64,000 nt of DNA from the NCBI GenBank assembly GCA_001770855.1, contig MESE01000047.1:22547-86546 (forward strand), given 5' to 3'. Shown here piece after piece: positions 27,530-38,786 of the stretch (position 1 is the stretch's first letter; every line of letters begins with the position of its first letter). The DNA comes from Burkholderiales bacterium RIFCSPLOWO2_02_FULL_57_36 (GTDB lineage Bacteria > Pseudomonadota > Gammaproteobacteria > Burkholderiales > Burkholderiaceae_D). The position numbers were made by a program, and so were the translations under genes. A model generated the notes under the pieces. It had not been told where the DNA came from. It was given only the letters and a program-made list of their open reading frames with translations, and did no database searches.

Positions 27530-29476
27530 TTACTTGTCTTTAACTTCTTTAAAGTCCGCATCCACAACATCGTCTTCCTTCGACCTGGCTTCAGATGCAT
27601 CCGCCGCACCGCCGCCGGGGGTCTCTGCCGATGCGCCCGCAGCCTGCTGCGCCTGCATGTCCGCATACATTTTTTCACCGAGCTTTTGCGCCGCGGCCGA
27701 CAACGCGGCAACCTTGGCGTCGATTTCGGATTTGTCGTTTCCTTTCAAGGCAGTTTCCAGATCCTTGATCGCTGCCTCGATTTTTTCCTTCTCACCGCTG
27801 TCGAGCTTGTCGCCATATTCGCTCAACGACTTGCGGGTGGAATGCACCAGTGCATCGCCTTGATTGTGCGCTTCGGCCACTTCTCTCAAGCGCCGATCTT
27901 CTTCGGCATTGGCTTCGGCATCCCGCACCATCTTTTGAATCTCTTCCTCGGTCAAGCCGGAATTGGCCTTGATGGTAATCTTGTTTTCCTTGCCGGTCGC
28001 CTTGTCCTTGGCGCTGACATGCAGAATGCCGTTGGCATCGATATCGAAGGTCACTTCGATCTGCGGCGTGCCGCGCTGTGCCGGCGGAATGCCTTCCAGG
28101 TTGAACTCGCCCAGGCTCTTGTTGCCGACCGCCATTTCACGCTCGCCCTGATACACCTTGATCGTCACCGCAGGCTGATTGTCGTCTGCCGTCGAGAATA
28201 CCTGACTGAACTTGGTCGGAATGGTGGTATTTTTCTGGATCATCTTGGTCATCACGCCGCCCAGCGTTTCAATACCGAGCGACAGAGGCGTCACGTCCAG
28301 CAACAGCAAATCCTTGCGCTCTCCGGACAACACCGAACCCTGGATTGCGGCGCCCACAGCGACCGCCTCATCGGGATTGACGTCCTTGCGCGGATCCTTG
28401 CCGAAGAATTCCTTGACCTTGTCCTGTACCTTGGGCATGCGTGACATGCCGCCAACCAGAATGATGTCGTCGATATCCGATACCTTGACGCCCGCATCCT
28501 TGATCGCGATACGGCATGGCTCGATGGTTCTGGAGATCAAATCCTCCACCAGCGATTCGAGCTTGGCGCGTGTCATCTTCATGTTCAAGTGAACCGGCGC
28601 GCCGTTGGCCATGGCGATATACGGCTCATTGATCTCGGTTTGCTGCGATGAAGACAGTTCGATTTTTGCGCGCTCGGCGGAAGCCTTGATGCGCTGCAGG
28701 GCAATCGCATCCTTGCTCAAATCCAGGCCATTGATTTTCCGGAATTCATCAATGATGTAATCGATGATGCGCTGATCGAAGTCTTCTCCGCCCAGGAACG
28801 TGTCGCCATTGGTGGACAGCACTTCAAACTGCATTTCGCCATCGACATCGGCGATTTCGATGATCGAAATATCGAAGGTGCCGCCGCCCAGGTCGTATAC
28901 CGCGATCTTGCGGTCACCCTTGCCGGTCTTGTCCAAGCCGAATGCCAGCGCCGCGGCGGTCGGTTCATTGATGATGCGCTTGACGTCCAGGCCGGCGATG
29001 CGGCCGGCGTCCTTGGTTGCCTGACGCTGCGAATCATTGAAATATGCAGGTACCGTGATCACGGCTTCGGTCACTTCTTCGCCGAGATAATCTTCGGCGG
29101 TTTTTTTCATCTTGCGCAAAACTTCGGCGGAAATCTGCGGAGGCGCGAGCTTTTTGTCGCGTACCGATATCCATGCGTCGCTATTGTCCGCCTTGATGAT
29201 CTGATAGGGCATCATGGCGATGTCTTTTTGCACTTCTTTTTCTTCGAACTTGCGGCCGATCAGTCGCTTGACTGCGTACAGCGTGTTCTTCGGATTGGTG
29301 ACCGCCTGGCGTTTTGCCGGCGCGCCAACCAGAATCTCGCCATCGTCCTGATACGCGATGACAGACGGCGTGGTGCGCGCGCCTTCGGAATTTTCAATTA
29401 CCTTTGGCTGGCCGCCCTCCATGATTGCGACGCAGGAATTGGTGGTGCCCAAGTCGATGCCGATAATTCTGCCCAT
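27530..29476 (-). CDS. dnaK: Chaperone DnaK (Hsp70)
   Basis: 648 residues. The N-terminal ATPase domain has [26 protein letters not shown] and [11 protein letters not shown]; the substrate domain follows after [13 protein letters not shown]; the C terminus has an Ala/Gly-rich stretch and the acidic end [12 protein letters not shown] ribosome site AAGGAAAG lies upstream. DnaK folds clients with DnaJ and GrpE in the cytoplasm and controls sigma-32. It has its own sigma-32 promoter at 29524-29551 in addition to the one ahead of grpE. Confidence 0.99.
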   Translation of the reverse strand: MGRIIGIDLGTTNSCVAIMEGGQPKVIENSEGARTTPSVIAYQDDGEILVGAPAKRQAVTNPKNTLYAVKRLIGRKFEEKEVQKDIAMMPYQIIKADNSDAWISVRDKKLAPPQISAEVLRKMKKTAEDYLGEEVTEAVITVPAYFNDSQRQATKDAGRIAGLDVKRIINEPTAAALAFGLDKTGKGDRKIAVYDLGGGTFDISIIEIADVDGEMQFEVLSTNGDTFLGGEDFDQRIIDYIIDEFRKINGLDLSKDAIALQRIKASAERAKIELSSSQQTEINEPYIAMANGAPVHLNMKMTRAKLESLVEDLISRTIEPCRIAIKDAGVKVSDIDDIILVGGMSRMPKVQDKVKEFFGKDPRKDVNPDEAVAVGAAIQGSVLSGERKDLLLLDVTPLSLGIETLGGVMTKMIQKNTTIPTKFSQVFSTADDNQPAVTIKVYQGEREMAVGNKSLGEFNLEGIPPAQRGTPQIEVTFDIDANGILHVSAKDKATGKENKITIKANSGLTEEEIQKMVRDAEANAEEDRRLREVAEAHNQGDALVHSTRKSLSEYGDKLDSGEKEKIEAAIKDLETALKGNDKSEIDAKVAALSAAAQKLGEKMYADMQAQQAAGASAETPGGGAADASEARSKEDDVVDADFKEVKDK

Positions 29477-29523
29477 GATTACTTTCCTTTAATAACTGAA
29501 TAACTGAATCTCGAATGCTTTAA

Positions 29524-29551
29524 ATATGCGGTGAAAAGCATCTCTTTCAAG
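29524..29551 (-). promoter_or_regulatory. Sigma-32 heat-shock promoter of dnaK
   Basis: On the minus strand CTTGAAA (complement of 29545-29551), a 13-base spacer, and CCGCATAT (complement of 29524-29531): one base from the consensus CTTGAAA-N13/14-CCCCATNT. It lies in the 94-base gap between grpE and dnaK and gives a leader of about 40 bases. Confidence 0.75.
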
Positions 29552-29570
29552 AACTTTTTGAAGTCTTGTT

Positions 29571-30137
29571 TCAAGAAGTTTTTTCCTGCGACACCGTTAC
29601 CAATGCCGGGCGTAACAACCGATCGGCGATCATGTAGCCTTTTTGCAGCACCGTGACGATCGTATTGGCGTCCTGCTCAGCGGGCACCATGGAAATAGCC
29701 TGGTGTTTCATCGGATCGAGTTTTTCCCCTGCTTCAGGAGATATCTCCATCAACCGATTTTTCTCAAAGGCGGATGATAACTGTTTCAGCGTCATCTCAA
29801 CGCCCTCTTTGAGCGATTCAACGGAAGGTGTCTCGACCTTCAGTGCCATTTCCAGACTGTCCTTTACCGGGACCAGTGCCTCGGCAAAGCTTTCAATTGC
29901 GAATTTATGCGCGCGAGCAATGTCTTCCTGGGCGCGCCGACGCATATTCTCCGCTTCCGCCTTTGCGCGCAAGAAAGCATCCTGCATTTCCGCAGCGCGG
30001 GATTCCGCCGCAGCCAGCTTTTCCGCCAGCCCCGGCTCTTGAGACGATGATTCAATGTCCGGAACCGGCGCCTCGGTTACCTGCTCGGCCTGGTTGCCTC
30101 GTACTTCCTGCTCGGTTTGTTTCTCCTGGTCTCGCAT
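29571..30137 (-). CDS. grpE: Nucleotide exchange factor GrpE
   Basis: 188 residues from the ATG at 30137; a GTG one codon earlier also has a suitable GGAG upstream. The N terminus is charged and disordered ([15 protein letters not shown]), then a long coiled-coil helix (about 35-100, [17 protein letters not shown]) and a C-terminal beta domain with [15 protein letters not shown]. GrpE releases ADP from DnaK and acts as a thermosensor. It is the first gene of the heat-shock group and has a near-perfect sigma-32 promoter. Confidence 0.97.
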   Translation of the reverse strand: MRDQEKQTEQEVRGNQAEQVTEAPVPDIESSSQEPGLAEKLAAAESRAAEMQDAFLRAKAEAENMRRRAQEDIARAHKFAIESFAEALVPVKDSLEMALKVETPSVESLKEGVEMTLKQLSSAFEKNRLMEISPEAGEKLDPMKHQAISMVPAEQDANTIVTVLQKGYMIADRLLRPALVTVSQEKTS

Positions 30138-30184
30138 CACAAAGTCTCCAACGATATCAATAACTTACTTTCACTGTTGCAAAC

Positions 30185-30212
30185 AAATGGGGATATCCGA
30201 TCTGATTTCAAG
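30185..30212 (-). promoter_or_regulatory. Sigma-32 heat-shock promoter of grpE
   Basis: On the minus strand CTTGAAA (complement of 30206-30212), 13 bases, and CCCCATTT (complement of 30185-30192): an exact match to the sigma-32 consensus. Transcription would start about 40 bases ahead of grpE. Confidence 0.88.
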
Positions 30213-30373
30213 AGGAATCTACGCTCAGCCTGTTATTGCAATGAATCAACAGGTTATGTCTTGTTACAACCTTTACCGTTCATGAAATTTATTTCTGCAG
30301 GGAGGGTTCTACTATTGTGTCGAGAAACGGGGTACCGGCGAATGGAACTCTGAACAGCTAGAGAAAGAACACC

Positions 30374-30484
30374 ATGAAATTGCCGCTTATTTCAGTCACG
30401 ATCGTAGCCTATACCGTACTTGCAGCGTTCTGGATTTGCTATGCCGGCCTGGCTTCGACATTTAGATCCGGGGCGCCTTTTTAG
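30374..30484 (+). CDS. Possible small membrane protein
   Basis: A 36-codon frame beginning MKLPLISVTIVAYTVLAAF and ending in TAG at 30482-30484. It has one hydrophobic segment (about residues 4-28) with a Lys before it. GAAAGAA lies about eight bases ahead of the ATG, an acceptable ribosome site. It is convergent with hemH and divergent from grpE, on a 376-base stretch otherwise holding only the grpE promoter. I recognise no family; it could be a real one-helix protein or chance. Confidence 0.35.
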   Translation: MKLPLISVTIVAYTVLAAFWICYAGLASTFRSGAPF

Positions 30485-30513
30485 GCACGGGCGTCTTCAG
30501 ATGCCGCGACATG

Positions 30514-31620
30514 TCATCTTTGCGCGCCGAGCCGGCGCGCTTCCGAACGCCCAATGGTTGCCTCCCGTTGCTGTATTTCACGCGCCGCGGCAGTCATGCT
30601 TGTCGGCCAACCGAGCATGTGCTGTTCTGCAATTTCCGCCAAGGCGCTGATCCACGCCGGCGATTCATTCAGGCACGGAATGTAATGAAATTCCTTCCCT
30701 CCGGCGGTCAGGAAGTCGCGCCTGCCCTCCATATCGATTTCTTCCAACGTCTCAAGGCAGTCGCCGACGAATCCCGGGCACATTACGTCAACCCGCTTTA
30801 TTCCTTTTTTCGCAAGGCTTTGCAGCGTGGGCGCCGTATAAGGCTGCAGCCATTCCGCCTTGCCGAGCCGCGATTGAAACGTAACCATGTACTGATCCTC
30901 GGAAAGCCCCAACTGCCTGGCCAGGAGCCGTGCGGTTTTATGGCATTCGCAGTGGTACGGATCGCCAAGCAATAATGCGCGCTTCGGTACGCCGTGAAAG
31001 CTCATTACCAGCTTGTCCGGCCTGCCATGCATTGTCCAGTAAGCAAGTACTGACTCTTTAAGCGCCTGGATATAGCCGTCATGATCGTGATAATGTTTTA
31101 CGATGCGCAGCTCCGGCATGTTGCGCACGCCGGCGTAATGACTGAATACGGCATCAAAAGTCGAAGCCGACGTGGAACTGGAGTACTGAGGATAGGCAGG
31201 CAAAACCAGAATACGCTCGCAACCATCAGCCTTCAACTTTCCTAGCACTTGCGGCAACGACGGATTGCCGTAGCGCATGGCATAAGCGACCTGCACATCA
31301 TGCCCGCGTTGGCCGAGATAGCCGCGCAACAGCAACGCCTGTTTTTCAGTATGTATCCGCAACGGCGACCCTTCAGCACTCCAGATCGACGCGTATTTTT
31401 GCGCTGACTTTCCGGAACGGAACGGCAGGATAAGGCCATGCAGGATAAGCCACCAGATTGCCCTGGGAATTTCGACCACGCGCGGATCGGACAGGAACTG
31501 TTTCAGATAGGGCCGTACCGCAGCGGCGGTCGGTGCGTCGGGAGTACCGAGGTTGACGAACACGATCGCCGTTTTGGCGACGGTGCCGTGTGTATGGTCG
31601 GGTTCTTTGGCAAAACGCAT
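30514..31620 (-). CDS. hemH: Ferrochelatase
   Basis: 368 residues from the ATG at 31620 (AGGAAAA just upstream); the open frame extends to 31761 but that part overlaps the recN end. Core motifs: [13 protein letters not shown], the [14 protein letters not shown] block, MSFHGVPKR with the catalytic His, and [16 protein letters not shown] with the conserved Glu. It inserts Fe(II) into protoporphyrin IX at the membrane face. The C terminus has an additional basic tail of about 30 residues. It follows recN by 40 bases and may be cotranscribed with it and nadK. hemJ, the preceding enzyme, is also in this window at 46869. Confidence 0.96.
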   Translation of the reverse strand: MRFAKEPDHTHGTVAKTAIVFVNLGTPDAPTAAAVRPYLKQFLSDPRVVEIPRAIWWLILHGLILPFRSGKSAQKYASIWSAEGSPLRIHTEKQALLLRGYLGQRGHDVQVAYAMRYGNPSLPQVLGKLKADGCERILVLPAYPQYSSSTSASTFDAVFSHYAGVRNMPELRIVKHYHDHDGYIQALKESVLAYWTMHGRPDKLVMSFHGVPKRALLLGDPYHCECHKTARLLARQLGLSEDQYMVTFQSRLGKAEWLQPYTAPTLQSLAKKGIKRVDVMCPGFVGDCLETLEEIDMEGRRDFLTAGGKEFHYIPCLNESPAWISALAEIAEQHMLGWPTSMTAAAREIQQREATIGRSEARRLGAQR

Positions 31621-31660
31621 TTTTCCTACCGATCCTTTTCTATCCCGGCCGTCCTGAATG

Positions 31661-33310
31661 TCAGGATGCGAGTAATTCCCGCGCATGCTTGCGCGTGATT
31701 GCAGTGATTTCCAGCCCGCCAAGCATGCGTGCGATTTCCTCGATGCGAGCTTTTGCATCAAGCGAGTCGATGCGCGACACGGTCTTGCCGTCCATGCCGA
31801 GTTTGCTGACCTGAAAATGCCGATTTGCCTGGCTTGCCACCTGCGGCAAATGCGTCACACAGAGCACTTGCCGATTCTGCCCTAGACGTTTGAGCAATCG
31901 CCCGACAACTTCGGCCACACCGCCGCCGATGCCGCTGTCCACCTCATCGAAAATCAGCGTCGGCGTTGCCGTGGCGCTCGACGTGATGACGGAAATCGCC
32001 AACGCAATGCGCGCCAGTTCGCCGCCCGACGCAACTTTTGCCAGTGGGCGCGGAATTGTGCCGGCATGGCCGGCAACCAGAAATTCTATTTGTTCCAGAC
32101 CGTAGCCGGCCGGCTCGCAAGCGTTCAAGGCAATCTCAAAGCGCCCCCCTGCCATGCTCAAATCCTGCATCGCCGCGGTGACCGCAGCGCTCAAGGCCTT
32201 GGCCGCTTTGGTGCGCGCCTTGGACAGCTTTTGCGCAGCGCTCATATACGCTGACTTCAGCTTGTCTTCCTGCTCCCGCAGCGCGTCCAGATCGCTCGCA
32301 TCCGCCAATTGCCGCAACTGGGCCGACAACGATTCGAATTCCTGCGGCAGGTCCTCCGGCGCAACCCGGAATTTTCGCGCGGTTGAATGGATTGCTTCCA
32401 GGCGCGTCTCGACTTCGCGCAGACGTGCCGGATCGAGTTCGACCCGGCTCAAGTAATCGTTGAGTGAATAAACCGCTTCCTGCAACTGGATCTGCGCCGG
32501 TTCCAACGCTTCCAGCACCGGCTTCAATGCATCGTCGATATCGGCCAATTTACCGAGTTTCTGGTTCAGCGCAGCCAAGCGCGACAGGATGGGACTGTCG
32601 TCGGACTCGGAAATCACCGTCAGCGCTTCCTGCGCGCCCTCGATCAGGCTCGCCGCATGCGACAGGCGGCTGTGCTCGTTGGCTATTTCAGACCATTCGC
32701 CCGGTTTAACCGCCAATTTTTCCAGTTCGCCCACTTGCCATTCGAGCCGCTCGCGCTCCAGCAGCACGCTCTTTGCGTCGGTTTCGAATTCTTCGCGCTG
32801 CCTGGCTACCGCGCGCCAGGTCTTGTAGGCGCTCGCGACCGCCCTGGCATCATCCTGCAAACCGGCCTGACTATCGAGCAGCACGCGCTGCGCATCGGTT
32901 TTGAGCAGCGATTGATGCGCGTGCTGGCCATGGATATCGACCAGCAACTCGCCCAGATCACGCAATTGTGCTGCTGTCGCCGCAATGCCGTTGATGAATG
33001 CCTTGGAGCGGCCTGCATTATCGATCACGCGACGCAACAGCACACCGCCTTCATCGTTGGCAAATTCGTTTGCCGCGAGCCAGGCGTCGGCTTCATTGCC
33101 AGTGGCGAATTCGGCGGTAATGTCGGTTTTGCCGGCGCCGTCACGCACCACGCTGGCGTCGCCACGGCCGCCCAGCGCAAGCGCGAGCGCATCGATCAGG
33201 ATCGATTTTCCCGCGCCGGTTTCGCCGGTAAACACCGTGAAGCCGGGCGTGAGCTCGAGTTCGATTGCGTCGACGATAACGAAGTCATGAATGGAAAGTG
33301 TGCGCAGCAT
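31661..33310 (-). CDS. recN: DNA repair protein RecN
   Basis: 549 residues, an SMC-like ATPase. Walker [17 protein letters not shown] lies near residues 28-43, followed by two long coiled-coil arms (about 150-370) and a C-terminal ABC signature region [13 protein letters not shown] with Walker [14 protein letters not shown]. RecN acts in double-strand break repair. No LexA box of the CTGT-N8-ACAG form was found in the 94 bases upstream. It is between nadK and hemH on the same strand. Confidence 0.97.
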   Translation of the reverse strand: MLRTLSIHDFVIVDAIELELTPGFTVFTGETGAGKSILIDALALALGGRGDASVVRDGAGKTDITAEFATGNEADAWLAANEFANDEGGVLLRRVIDNAGRSKAFINGIAATAAQLRDLGELLVDIHGQHAHQSLLKTDAQRVLLDSQAGLQDDARAVASAYKTWRAVARQREEFETDAKSVLLERERLEWQVGELEKLAVKPGEWSEIANEHSRLSHAASLIEGAQEALTVISESDDSPILSRLAALNQKLGKLADIDDALKPVLEALEPAQIQLQEAVYSLNDYLSRVELDPARLREVETRLEAIHSTARKFRVAPEDLPQEFESLSAQLRQLADASDLDALREQEDKLKSAYMSAAQKLSKARTKAAKALSAAVTAAMQDLSMAGGRFEIALNACEPAGYGLEQIEFLVAGHAGTIPRPLAKVASGGELARIALAISVITSSATATPTLIFDEVDSGIGGGVAEVVGRLLKRLGQNRQVLCVTHLPQVASQANRHFQVSKLGMDGKTVSRIDSLDAKARIEEIARMLGGLEITAITRKHARELLAS

Positions 33311-33404
33311 CTGGATTGAGTTTCCATGCGACTCGCCTGGTATATCGTCAGGACGTTGCCGCGTTTGAATTGGAGCCGTGCTCGATCGTTGAGCAAAAAA
33401 GAAA

Positions 33405-34322
33405 CTATTTTAACTGACCTTCCAAGGACGGATATTCGTTCCAATGCAGCTTTTCGCGCAACGTATCGTAATAACTCCATCCCTGAGGGTGCAAAAAAGT
33501 GATCTTGTGCGCCGAGCGCCTGATGACGATACGATCGTGGTGAGCGAGGCTGGCCAGCAGTTGCATATCGAAGTTGACACTGCTGTCGCGGCCGCTGATC
33601 ACTTCGATCACGATTTCGCTTGAGTCGGGCACCACGATCGGCCGATTCGATAGCGCGTGTGGGGCAATCGGCACCAGTCCGATTCCGGTCAGGCTCGGGT
33701 GCAGCAATGGCCCGCCGGCCGACAATGCATAAGCGGTCGAGCCGGTCGGAGTGGCAACGATCAACCCGTCGGACCGCTGGTTGTACATGAAATGTCCGTC
33801 GACTTCGACGCGCAATTCGATCATGCCCGATCCGGCGCCGCGCGACACCACGATATCGTTGAAGGCAACGCTGGAGACGATTGATTCGCCATCGCGCCAT
33901 ACCGATCCTTCCAGCAAGCCGCGTTGTTCGGACTCAACTTTTCCGGCCAGCATATCAGCCAGCAAGGGCATCATGCGATCAAGCGGGATATCGGTCATGA
34001 AACCCAGGCGACCCTGATTAATGCCGATCAGCGGAACATTGTAGGGTGCGAGCTGGCGTGCAATGCCGAGCATGGTTCCATCGCCGCCGACCACGATCGC
34101 GGCATCCGCATGCCGGCCGATTTGTTCCGGCGTCATTGCCGCATACCCATTCAATTGGGTATTCTCCGCAGTTTCCGCCTCCAGCACGACGGTGCGTCCG
34201 GAATCGACCAGGAAATCGGCAATTTCCGATAAAGATTGTGCAATACCCGCAGCAAAGTATTTGCCGACGATGGCAATCGTTTTGAAGGCGGTGGGTTTGA
34301 CTGGAGGCTGGGAAGACGGCAT
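33405..34322 (-). CDS. nadK: NAD kinase
   Basis: 305 residues from the ATG at 34322; the frame continues upstream but [14 protein letters not shown] is the family-like N terminus. VVGGDGTML holds the GGDGT motif, [12 protein letters not shown] follows, FNDIVVSRG lies in the middle, and the [19 protein letters not shown] block is the substrate site. It phosphorylates NAD to NADP. It is divergent from a HAD gene and precedes recN by 94 bases. Confidence 0.97.
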   Translation of the reverse strand: MPSSQPPVKPTAFKTIAIVGKYFAAGIAQSLSEIADFLVDSGRTVVLEAETAENTQLNGYAAMTPEQIGRHADAAIVVGGDGTMLGIARQLAPYNVPLIGINQGRLGFMTDIPLDRMMPLLADMLAGKVESEQRGLLEGSVWRDGESIVSSVAFNDIVVSRGAGSGMIELRVEVDGHFMYNQRSDGLIVATPTGSTAYALSAGGPLLHPSLTGIGLVPIAPHALSNRPIVVPDSSEIVIEVISGRDSSVNFDMQLLASLAHHDRIVIRRSAHKITFLHPQGWSYYDTLREKLHWNEYPSLEGQLK

Positions 34323-34441
34323 GCGGCAGATTAGACCATAATTGGCGCTTGTTAGCACTATTTTGAGAGGTGCGCGGCGGTTGAAATCCATCCTAATCGT
34401 TCTTTCTGTTCAATTCCGGCAAACTGAAATCCATCGTACAT

Positions 34442-35161
34442 ATGACTCACATTAAAGCCGTACTTTTTGATCTGGACGATACTCTGTGGCCGATTGTCCC
34501 CGTCATCGTTCGCGCGGAGTCTATCTTGTTCGACTGGTTGACGGCGCACGCCCCCCAGGTTGCGCGGCAGTTCACGATCGAAAGCCTGCGCAAGCGCAGA
34601 TTGGCTTTGCTGGCGGAGAATCCGCACTATGCAATCGATCTTCGGGCGCTGCGCCACACCGCGCTTTGCGAAGCTTTTACCAGTTGCGGCGAAGACCTCG
34701 CCAAGGTAGACCATGCGATGCAAGTGTTCTCCGATGCACGCAATTCGGTGACGCCGTTCGAGGATGTGCATCCGACCCTGGCGCGTTTGCATGGACGTGT
34801 AGCCTTGGGCTCAGTGTCCAACGGCGTCGCGGATCTGGGCGCAATCGGCATGGCGCATTATTTTCAGGCGTCGATCGCTGCGCACAGTTTCGGCAGCGCG
34901 AAACCGGATCCGGCAATTTTCCATGCGGCATGCGAAGCGCTCGGCGTGGTTCCCGCCGAAGCGGTATATATCGGCGACGATCCGGTATTGGACGTGGAAG
35001 GCGCGCAACGGGCCGGCCTGCGCGCCGTATGGATCAACCGTTCGGCACCGCAGCCTCGCCGGAGTTTGCCTGGTCATATAGAACCGGATGCCGTTTGCGC
35101 CACACTTTATGAGTTGGATGAATGGCTGACTGAGCGCATAATGATCCCGAACAACCTTTAG
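34442..35161 (+). CDS. HAD-IA family hydrolase
   Basis: 239 residues. HAD motifs in order: FDLDDTLWP (nucleophile Asp, acid Asp two residues on), the motif II region ALGSVSNGVADL with Ser, the conserved Lys in GSAKPDPAIF, and YIGDDPVLDVEGAQRAGLRAVWINR. The cap is helical between motifs I and II. This is the YjjG/haloacid-dehalogenase-like group and the substrate is unknown. It is 66 bases upstream of hrcA and probably forms an operon with it. Confidence 0.88.
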   Translation: MTHIKAVLFDLDDTLWPIVPVIVRAESILFDWLTAHAPQVARQFTIESLRKRRLALLAENPHYAIDLRALRHTALCEAFTSCGEDLAKVDHAMQVFSDARNSVTPFEDVHPTLARLHGRVALGSVSNGVADLGAIGMAHYFQASIAAHSFGSAKPDPAIFHAACEALGVVPAEAVYIGDDPVLDVEGAQRAGLRAVWINRSAPQPRRSLPGHIEPDAVCATLYELDEWLTERIMIPNNL

Positions 35162-35227
35162 TAGGCCATCCGGCTAAATTGGACGATCTATCCGTACCTC
35201 GCGAGCCTGCTCGCTAAAATAGTCATC

Positions 35228-36250
35228 ATGAAACTCGATACTCGCGCGCAAACCCTGCTCAAGGCATTGGTCGAACGATATATTGCCGATGGTCAGCCGG
35301 TCGGTTCGCGCGCATTGTCAAAAATTTCCGGCCTCGATTTATCGCCGGCGACCATCCGCAACATCATGTCGGACCTGGAGGAAATGGGTTTCGTCTCCAG
35401 TCCGCACACCTCCGCCGGGCGGATTCCGACACCACGCGGCTACCGGGTATTTGTCGATACATTGCTGACCGTACAGCCGATTGACGAGTCTTCGCTGGAA
35501 TTCAGATTGCAGCCGAAACTGCAGTCCGGCTCACCACACAAGATCATTTCGAATGCGGCGCAGGTATTGTCGTCGCTGTCGCAATTTGCCGGTGTCGTGC
35601 TGACGCCGCGGCGTGAGTCGATATTTCAGCAAATCGAATTCCTGCGCTTGTCCGAAAAACGCATCCTGCTGGTGATCGTCGCACCCAACGGCGAAGTGCA
35701 GAACCGGTTGCTGCTGACCGATGTCGATTACACACCCTCGCAATTGGTGCAGGCAGCCAACTATATCAACCTGCACTTCGGCGGCCTGAACTTTGACGAA
35801 GTGCGCATGCGGCTGCAGGGGGAACTGCGCCAATTGCGCGATGACATGACGCGCCTGATGCATGCAGCCGTCGAAGCCGGCAGCGATGCGATGACGGATG
35901 ACAGCGACGATGTTGTAATATCCGGCGAACGCAATCTGCTCAGCGTCGCCGATCTCTCGTCGAACATGACGTCGTTGCGCAAGCTGTTCGACATGTTCGA
36001 GCAAAAAACCAGCCTGATGCAACTGCTCGACGTATCGAGCAAGGCGACCGGCGTACAGATTTTCATCGGCGGCGAATCGCAACTGGTGCCGATGGAGGAA
36101 ATGAGCGTGGTGACCGCCCCATACGGCGCCAACGGCAAGATCGTCGGCACGCTCGGCGTGATCGGCCCGACACGAATGGCGTACGAAAAAGTGATTCCGA
36201 TCGTGGATATCACGGCCAAGTTGCTGTCGAATGCACTGAGCCAGAATTAG
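35228..36250 (+). CDS. hrcA: Heat-inducible repressor HrcA
   Basis: 340 residues, family length. The N-terminal winged helix includes [25 protein letters not shown] and the [13 protein letters not shown] wing; a GAF-like dimer domain follows, ending with [24 protein letters not shown]. HrcA binds CIRCE operators with help from GroEL. No CIRCE site is visible in this window; the chaperone genes here carry sigma-32 promoters instead, so HrcA probably controls groESL elsewhere. Confidence 0.97.
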   Translation: MKLDTRAQTLLKALVERYIADGQPVGSRALSKISGLDLSPATIRNIMSDLEEMGFVSSPHTSAGRIPTPRGYRVFVDTLLTVQPIDESSLEFRLQPKLQSGSPHKIISNAAQVLSSLSQFAGVVLTPRRESIFQQIEFLRLSEKRILLVIVAPNGEVQNRLLLTDVDYTPSQLVQAANYINLHFGGLNFDEVRMRLQGELRQLRDDMTRLMHAAVEAGSDAMTDDSDDVVISGERNLLSVADLSSNMTSLRKLFDMFEQKTSLMQLLDVSSKATGVQIFIGGESQLVPMEEMSVVTAPYGANGKIVGTLGVIGPTRMAYEKVIPIVDITAKLLSNALSQN

Positions 36251-36276
36251 GCGCGGCATTCATTCCCCGAAACAAA

Positions 36277-36744
36277 ATGGATACCATCCGCATCGGCCTG
36301 ATCTCCGACACACATGGCTTGCTGCGGCCCGAGGCAACTCAGGCGCTGCAGGGCGTTGATCACATCATTCACGCCGGCGACATCGGCAATTCAAGCATCC
36401 TGGAACAGCTTGCCGATATCGCACCCCTTATCGCCGTGCGCGGCAATAATGATTTCGGCGCATGGGCTGACGCTTTGCCGACCGAAAAAACGCTTGAATT
36501 GGGCGGCGCGACCTTGTATGTATTGCATGACGTCAATGAACTTGATCTGGATTTGCAAGCTGCCGGTATTCAGGTAGTTATCTCCGGACACTCGCATAGT
36601 CCCTTGATCTCAACGCAGAATGGCGTGTTGTTTGTCAATCCGGGCAGCACCGGACCGCGCCGTTTCAAGCTGCCGGTCTCATTGGCGTTCCTGGAAATCA
36701 CGCATGGCAAAGCGGCTGCGGAACTCCGGATTTTCGATTTATAG
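36277..36744 (+). CDS. YfcE-like metallophosphoesterase
   Basis: 155 residues, a compact calcineurin-like phosphoesterase. Metal ligands are in RIGLISDTHG (Asp and His), HAGDIGN, AVRGNNDFG, VLHDVNE and ISGHSHSP. It is the size of E. coli YfcE and the archaeal MJ0936 phosphodiesterase. The physiological substrate is unknown. It lies 26 bases after hrcA and is convergent with fur. Confidence 0.92.
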   Translation: MDTIRIGLISDTHGLLRPEATQALQGVDHIIHAGDIGNSSILEQLADIAPLIAVRGNNDFGAWADALPTEKTLELGGATLYVLHDVNELDLDLQAAGIQVVISGHSHSPLISTQNGVLFVNPGSTGPRRFKLPVSLAFLEITHGKAAAELRIFDL

Positions 36745-36772
36745 CGGCTGTCGATGGGCTGCGTTCCGCGTA

Positions 36773-37204
36773 TCACCGGTTGCGATGCGGACAAGCGGTC
36801 TTGGTACAGTGCGTATACAGCGCCAGCGCGTGCTCGGCAATTTCGAAACCGCGTTCGGTCGCGATTTTCTGCTGACGTTTTTCGATCTGTTCATCATAAA
36901 ACTCTTCGACACGGCCGCAATCCAGACAGACAAGATGGTCGTGATGCGAGCCTTCGTTGAGTTCAAACACCGCCTTGCCGGTTTCGAAATGGTTACGATG
37001 CAACAGTCCCGCCTGTTCAAATTGCGTAAGAACGCGATAAACGGTTGCCAGGCCGACATCCATGTTTTCGTTGAGTAAAATCTTGTATACGTCCTCGGCG
37101 CTCAAATGGCGCACCGCGCTATTTTGAAAAATTTCAAGGATTTTAAGTCGCGGCAGGGTCGCTTTAAGCCCGCTGGCTTTCAGTTCTGAAGGGTTATTCA
37201 TCAT
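36773..37204 (-). CDS. fur: Ferric uptake regulator
   Basis: 143 residues. The winged-helix half has [12 protein letters not shown] and the recognition block [16 protein letters not shown]; the metal site is [16 protein letters not shown] with a second cysteine/histidine cluster near the end ([11 protein letters not shown]). Fe-Fur represses iron uptake genes. It is divergent from bamE over 80 bases, in the usual betaproteobacterial fur-bamE arrangement, and near tonB-exbBD, a probable target. Confidence 0.97.
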   Translation of the reverse strand: MMNNPSELKASGLKATLPRLKILEIFQNSAVRHLSAEDVYKILLNENMDVGLATVYRVLTQFEQAGLLHRNHFETGKAVFELNEGSHHDHLVCLDCGRVEEFYDEQIEKRQQKIATERGFEIAEHALALYTHCTKTACPHRNR

Positions 37205-37284
37205 GTTGTTACTCGGATTAAGGTTATCTGCTTTATCATATAGCGTTTGGCGAACTTGCTCAAATCAATTGAGATCCCTTTACT

Positions 37285-37938
37285 ATGCGACTGCTGTCCT
37301 TTTATTCCAATCGTGTTTCTTCGGTAGCTGCCGGTGCAGTTTTCCTTTTTTTCACTGCAATCATTACAGGCTGCGCGTCGAAAAACCCGTTAATTGATGA
37401 ACCCGTTGTCGCCGGCAAGAGTCCCGTTGCGGCTCCGACGCAGAAACAGCCTCCTGCCCCAGTCCAGACCGCAGAGGCGAAATCTGCACTGGCTCCGGCG
37501 ACCACCGGAGTGCAGGTAACGAAACAGCGGCGCTTTCTCGGAATTTTTTCCCCTTATCGCATCGATATTCAACAAGGCAATTTTGTATCGAAAGAAATGC
37601 TTGCGCAAATCAAGGAAGGCATGACACCGGATCAGGTGCGCTTTGTACTCGGTACGCCGTTATTGACGGATATCTTCCATGCCGACCGCTGGGATTACCC
37701 ATTTCGCCTTCAGGAAGGCAACGGCGAAGTGACCAGCAGCCGGGTCACTGTGTTTTTCAAAGATAATCGCGTGGCGCGTATCGATGGCGGGAATTTGCCA
37801 ACCGAGGAGGCTTTCCTCTCCCTTATAGCGGGCGAAAGCACAAAGACAAGTGCGAGCGCTCCTCAGCGCCCGGCTTCGCCGACACCCGCGCAGCAAACCG
37901 GGCCGTCTCCCACGGACCCGATTAACCGACGTCGCTAG
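37285..37938 (+). CDS. bamE: Outer membrane assembly lipoprotein BamE (SmpA/OmlA)
   Basis: 217 residues. A long N-terminal signal ends in the lipobox ITGC at about residue 30. A Pro/Ala-rich linker precedes the BamE domain (about 90-175) with [29 protein letters not shown]. The protein is longer than E. coli BamE because of the linker and a disordered C-terminal tail ([17 protein letters not shown]). It is a lipoprotein of the Bam complex at the inner leaflet of the outer membrane. It ends four bases before dapB. Confidence 0.94.
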   Translation: MRLLSFYSNRVSSVAAGAVFLFFTAIITGCASKNPLIDEPVVAGKSPVAAPTQKQPPAPVQTAEAKSALAPATTGVQVTKQRRFLGIFSPYRIDIQQGNFVSKEMLAQIKEGMTPDQVRFVLGTPLLTDIFHADRWDYPFRLQEGNGEVTSSRVTVFFKDNRVARIDGGNLPTEEAFLSLIAGESTKTSASAPQRPASPTPAQQTGPSPTDPINRRR

Positions 37939-37942
37939 CGGT

Positions 37943-38749
37943 ATGAATCCAATGAAAATCGCGGTGGCCGGCGCATCCGGCCGTATGGGTCGAATGCTGG
38001 TTGAAGCGATCCTCAACGCCGATGATGCGGTACTGGCCGGTGCGCTCGATGTGCCGGGCGCACCATGCATCGGCACCGATGCGGCGGCATTTCTCGGCAA
38101 ATCCTCAGGTGTCGCAATCGAATCCGAACTGGTCAAGGGGTTGGCAAACGCTGAATACCTGATCGACTTCACTCGCCCGGAAGGCACGTTGCAGCATCTG
38201 GAATATTGCACCGCGCACGGCATCAAGATGATCATCGGCACTACCGGATTCGACGAAGCAGGCAAGGCGTCGATTCTTGCCGCATCAAAGAAAACCGCGC
38301 TCATGTTTGCGCCCAATATGAGCGTGGGTGTCAACGTGACAATGAAATTGCTGGAAATGGCCGCGAAAAGTTTTTCGGAAGGCTACGATATCGAAATCAT
38401 CGAAGCGCATCATCGCCACAAGGTTGATGCGCCGTCCGGTACCGCAATCAAAATGGGTGAAGTCATTGCCAACGCACTCGGGCGCGATTTGAAGGATGTC
38501 GCAGTGTATGCGCGAGAAGGCGTGACCGGCGAACGCGATCCATCGTCGATCGGATTTGCAACCATTCGCGGCGGCGATATCGTCGGCGATCATACGGTGC
38601 TGTTTGCCGGCATCGGCGAGCGCATCGAGATTTCGCATAAATCGTCCAGCCGCGCGACCTACGCACATGGCAGCCTGCGCGCGGCGCGTTTCCTTGCGAA
38701 TAAAACCACTGGATTGTATGACATGCAGGATGTGCTCGGCCTGCGCTGA
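37943..38749 (+). CDS. dapB: 4-hydroxy-tetrahydrodipicolinate reductase
   Basis: 268 residues from the ATG at 37943. NAD(P)-binding [17 protein letters not shown] lies at the N terminus, then [21 protein letters not shown], and the catalytic [15 protein letters not shown] with its His pair and Lys. It makes tetrahydrodipicolinate for lysine and peptidoglycan. The previous frame runs into the start, and it is followed by tonB after 37 bases. Confidence 0.97.
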   Translation: MNPMKIAVAGASGRMGRMLVEAILNADDAVLAGALDVPGAPCIGTDAAAFLGKSSGVAIESELVKGLANAEYLIDFTRPEGTLQHLEYCTAHGIKMIIGTTGFDEAGKASILAASKKTALMFAPNMSVGVNVTMKLLEMAAKSFSEGYDIEIIEAHHRHKVDAPSGTAIKMGEVIANALGRDLKDVAVYAREGVTGERDPSSIGFATIRGGDIVGDHTVLFAGIGERIEISHKSSSRATYAHGSLRAARFLANKTTGLYDMQDVLGLR

Positions 38750-38786
38750 CGCGTTGAGCGACGGATAGCCGGCTGCCCGACCGATC

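Noticed and set aside
27338..28444. Open frame of 368 codons on the plus strand inside the dnaK region
   Set aside because: It is antisense to the dnaK C-terminal half and begins across the dnaK terminator; composition typical of reverse-frame translation.
33311..33404. Possible LexA box upstream of recN
   Set aside because: No CTGT-N8-ACAG sequence is present in the recN upstream region.
34345..34375. CIRCE-like sequence between nadK and the HAD gene
   Set aside because: Only one half (TTAGCACT) is present; the second half at nine bases does not match GAGTGCTAA.
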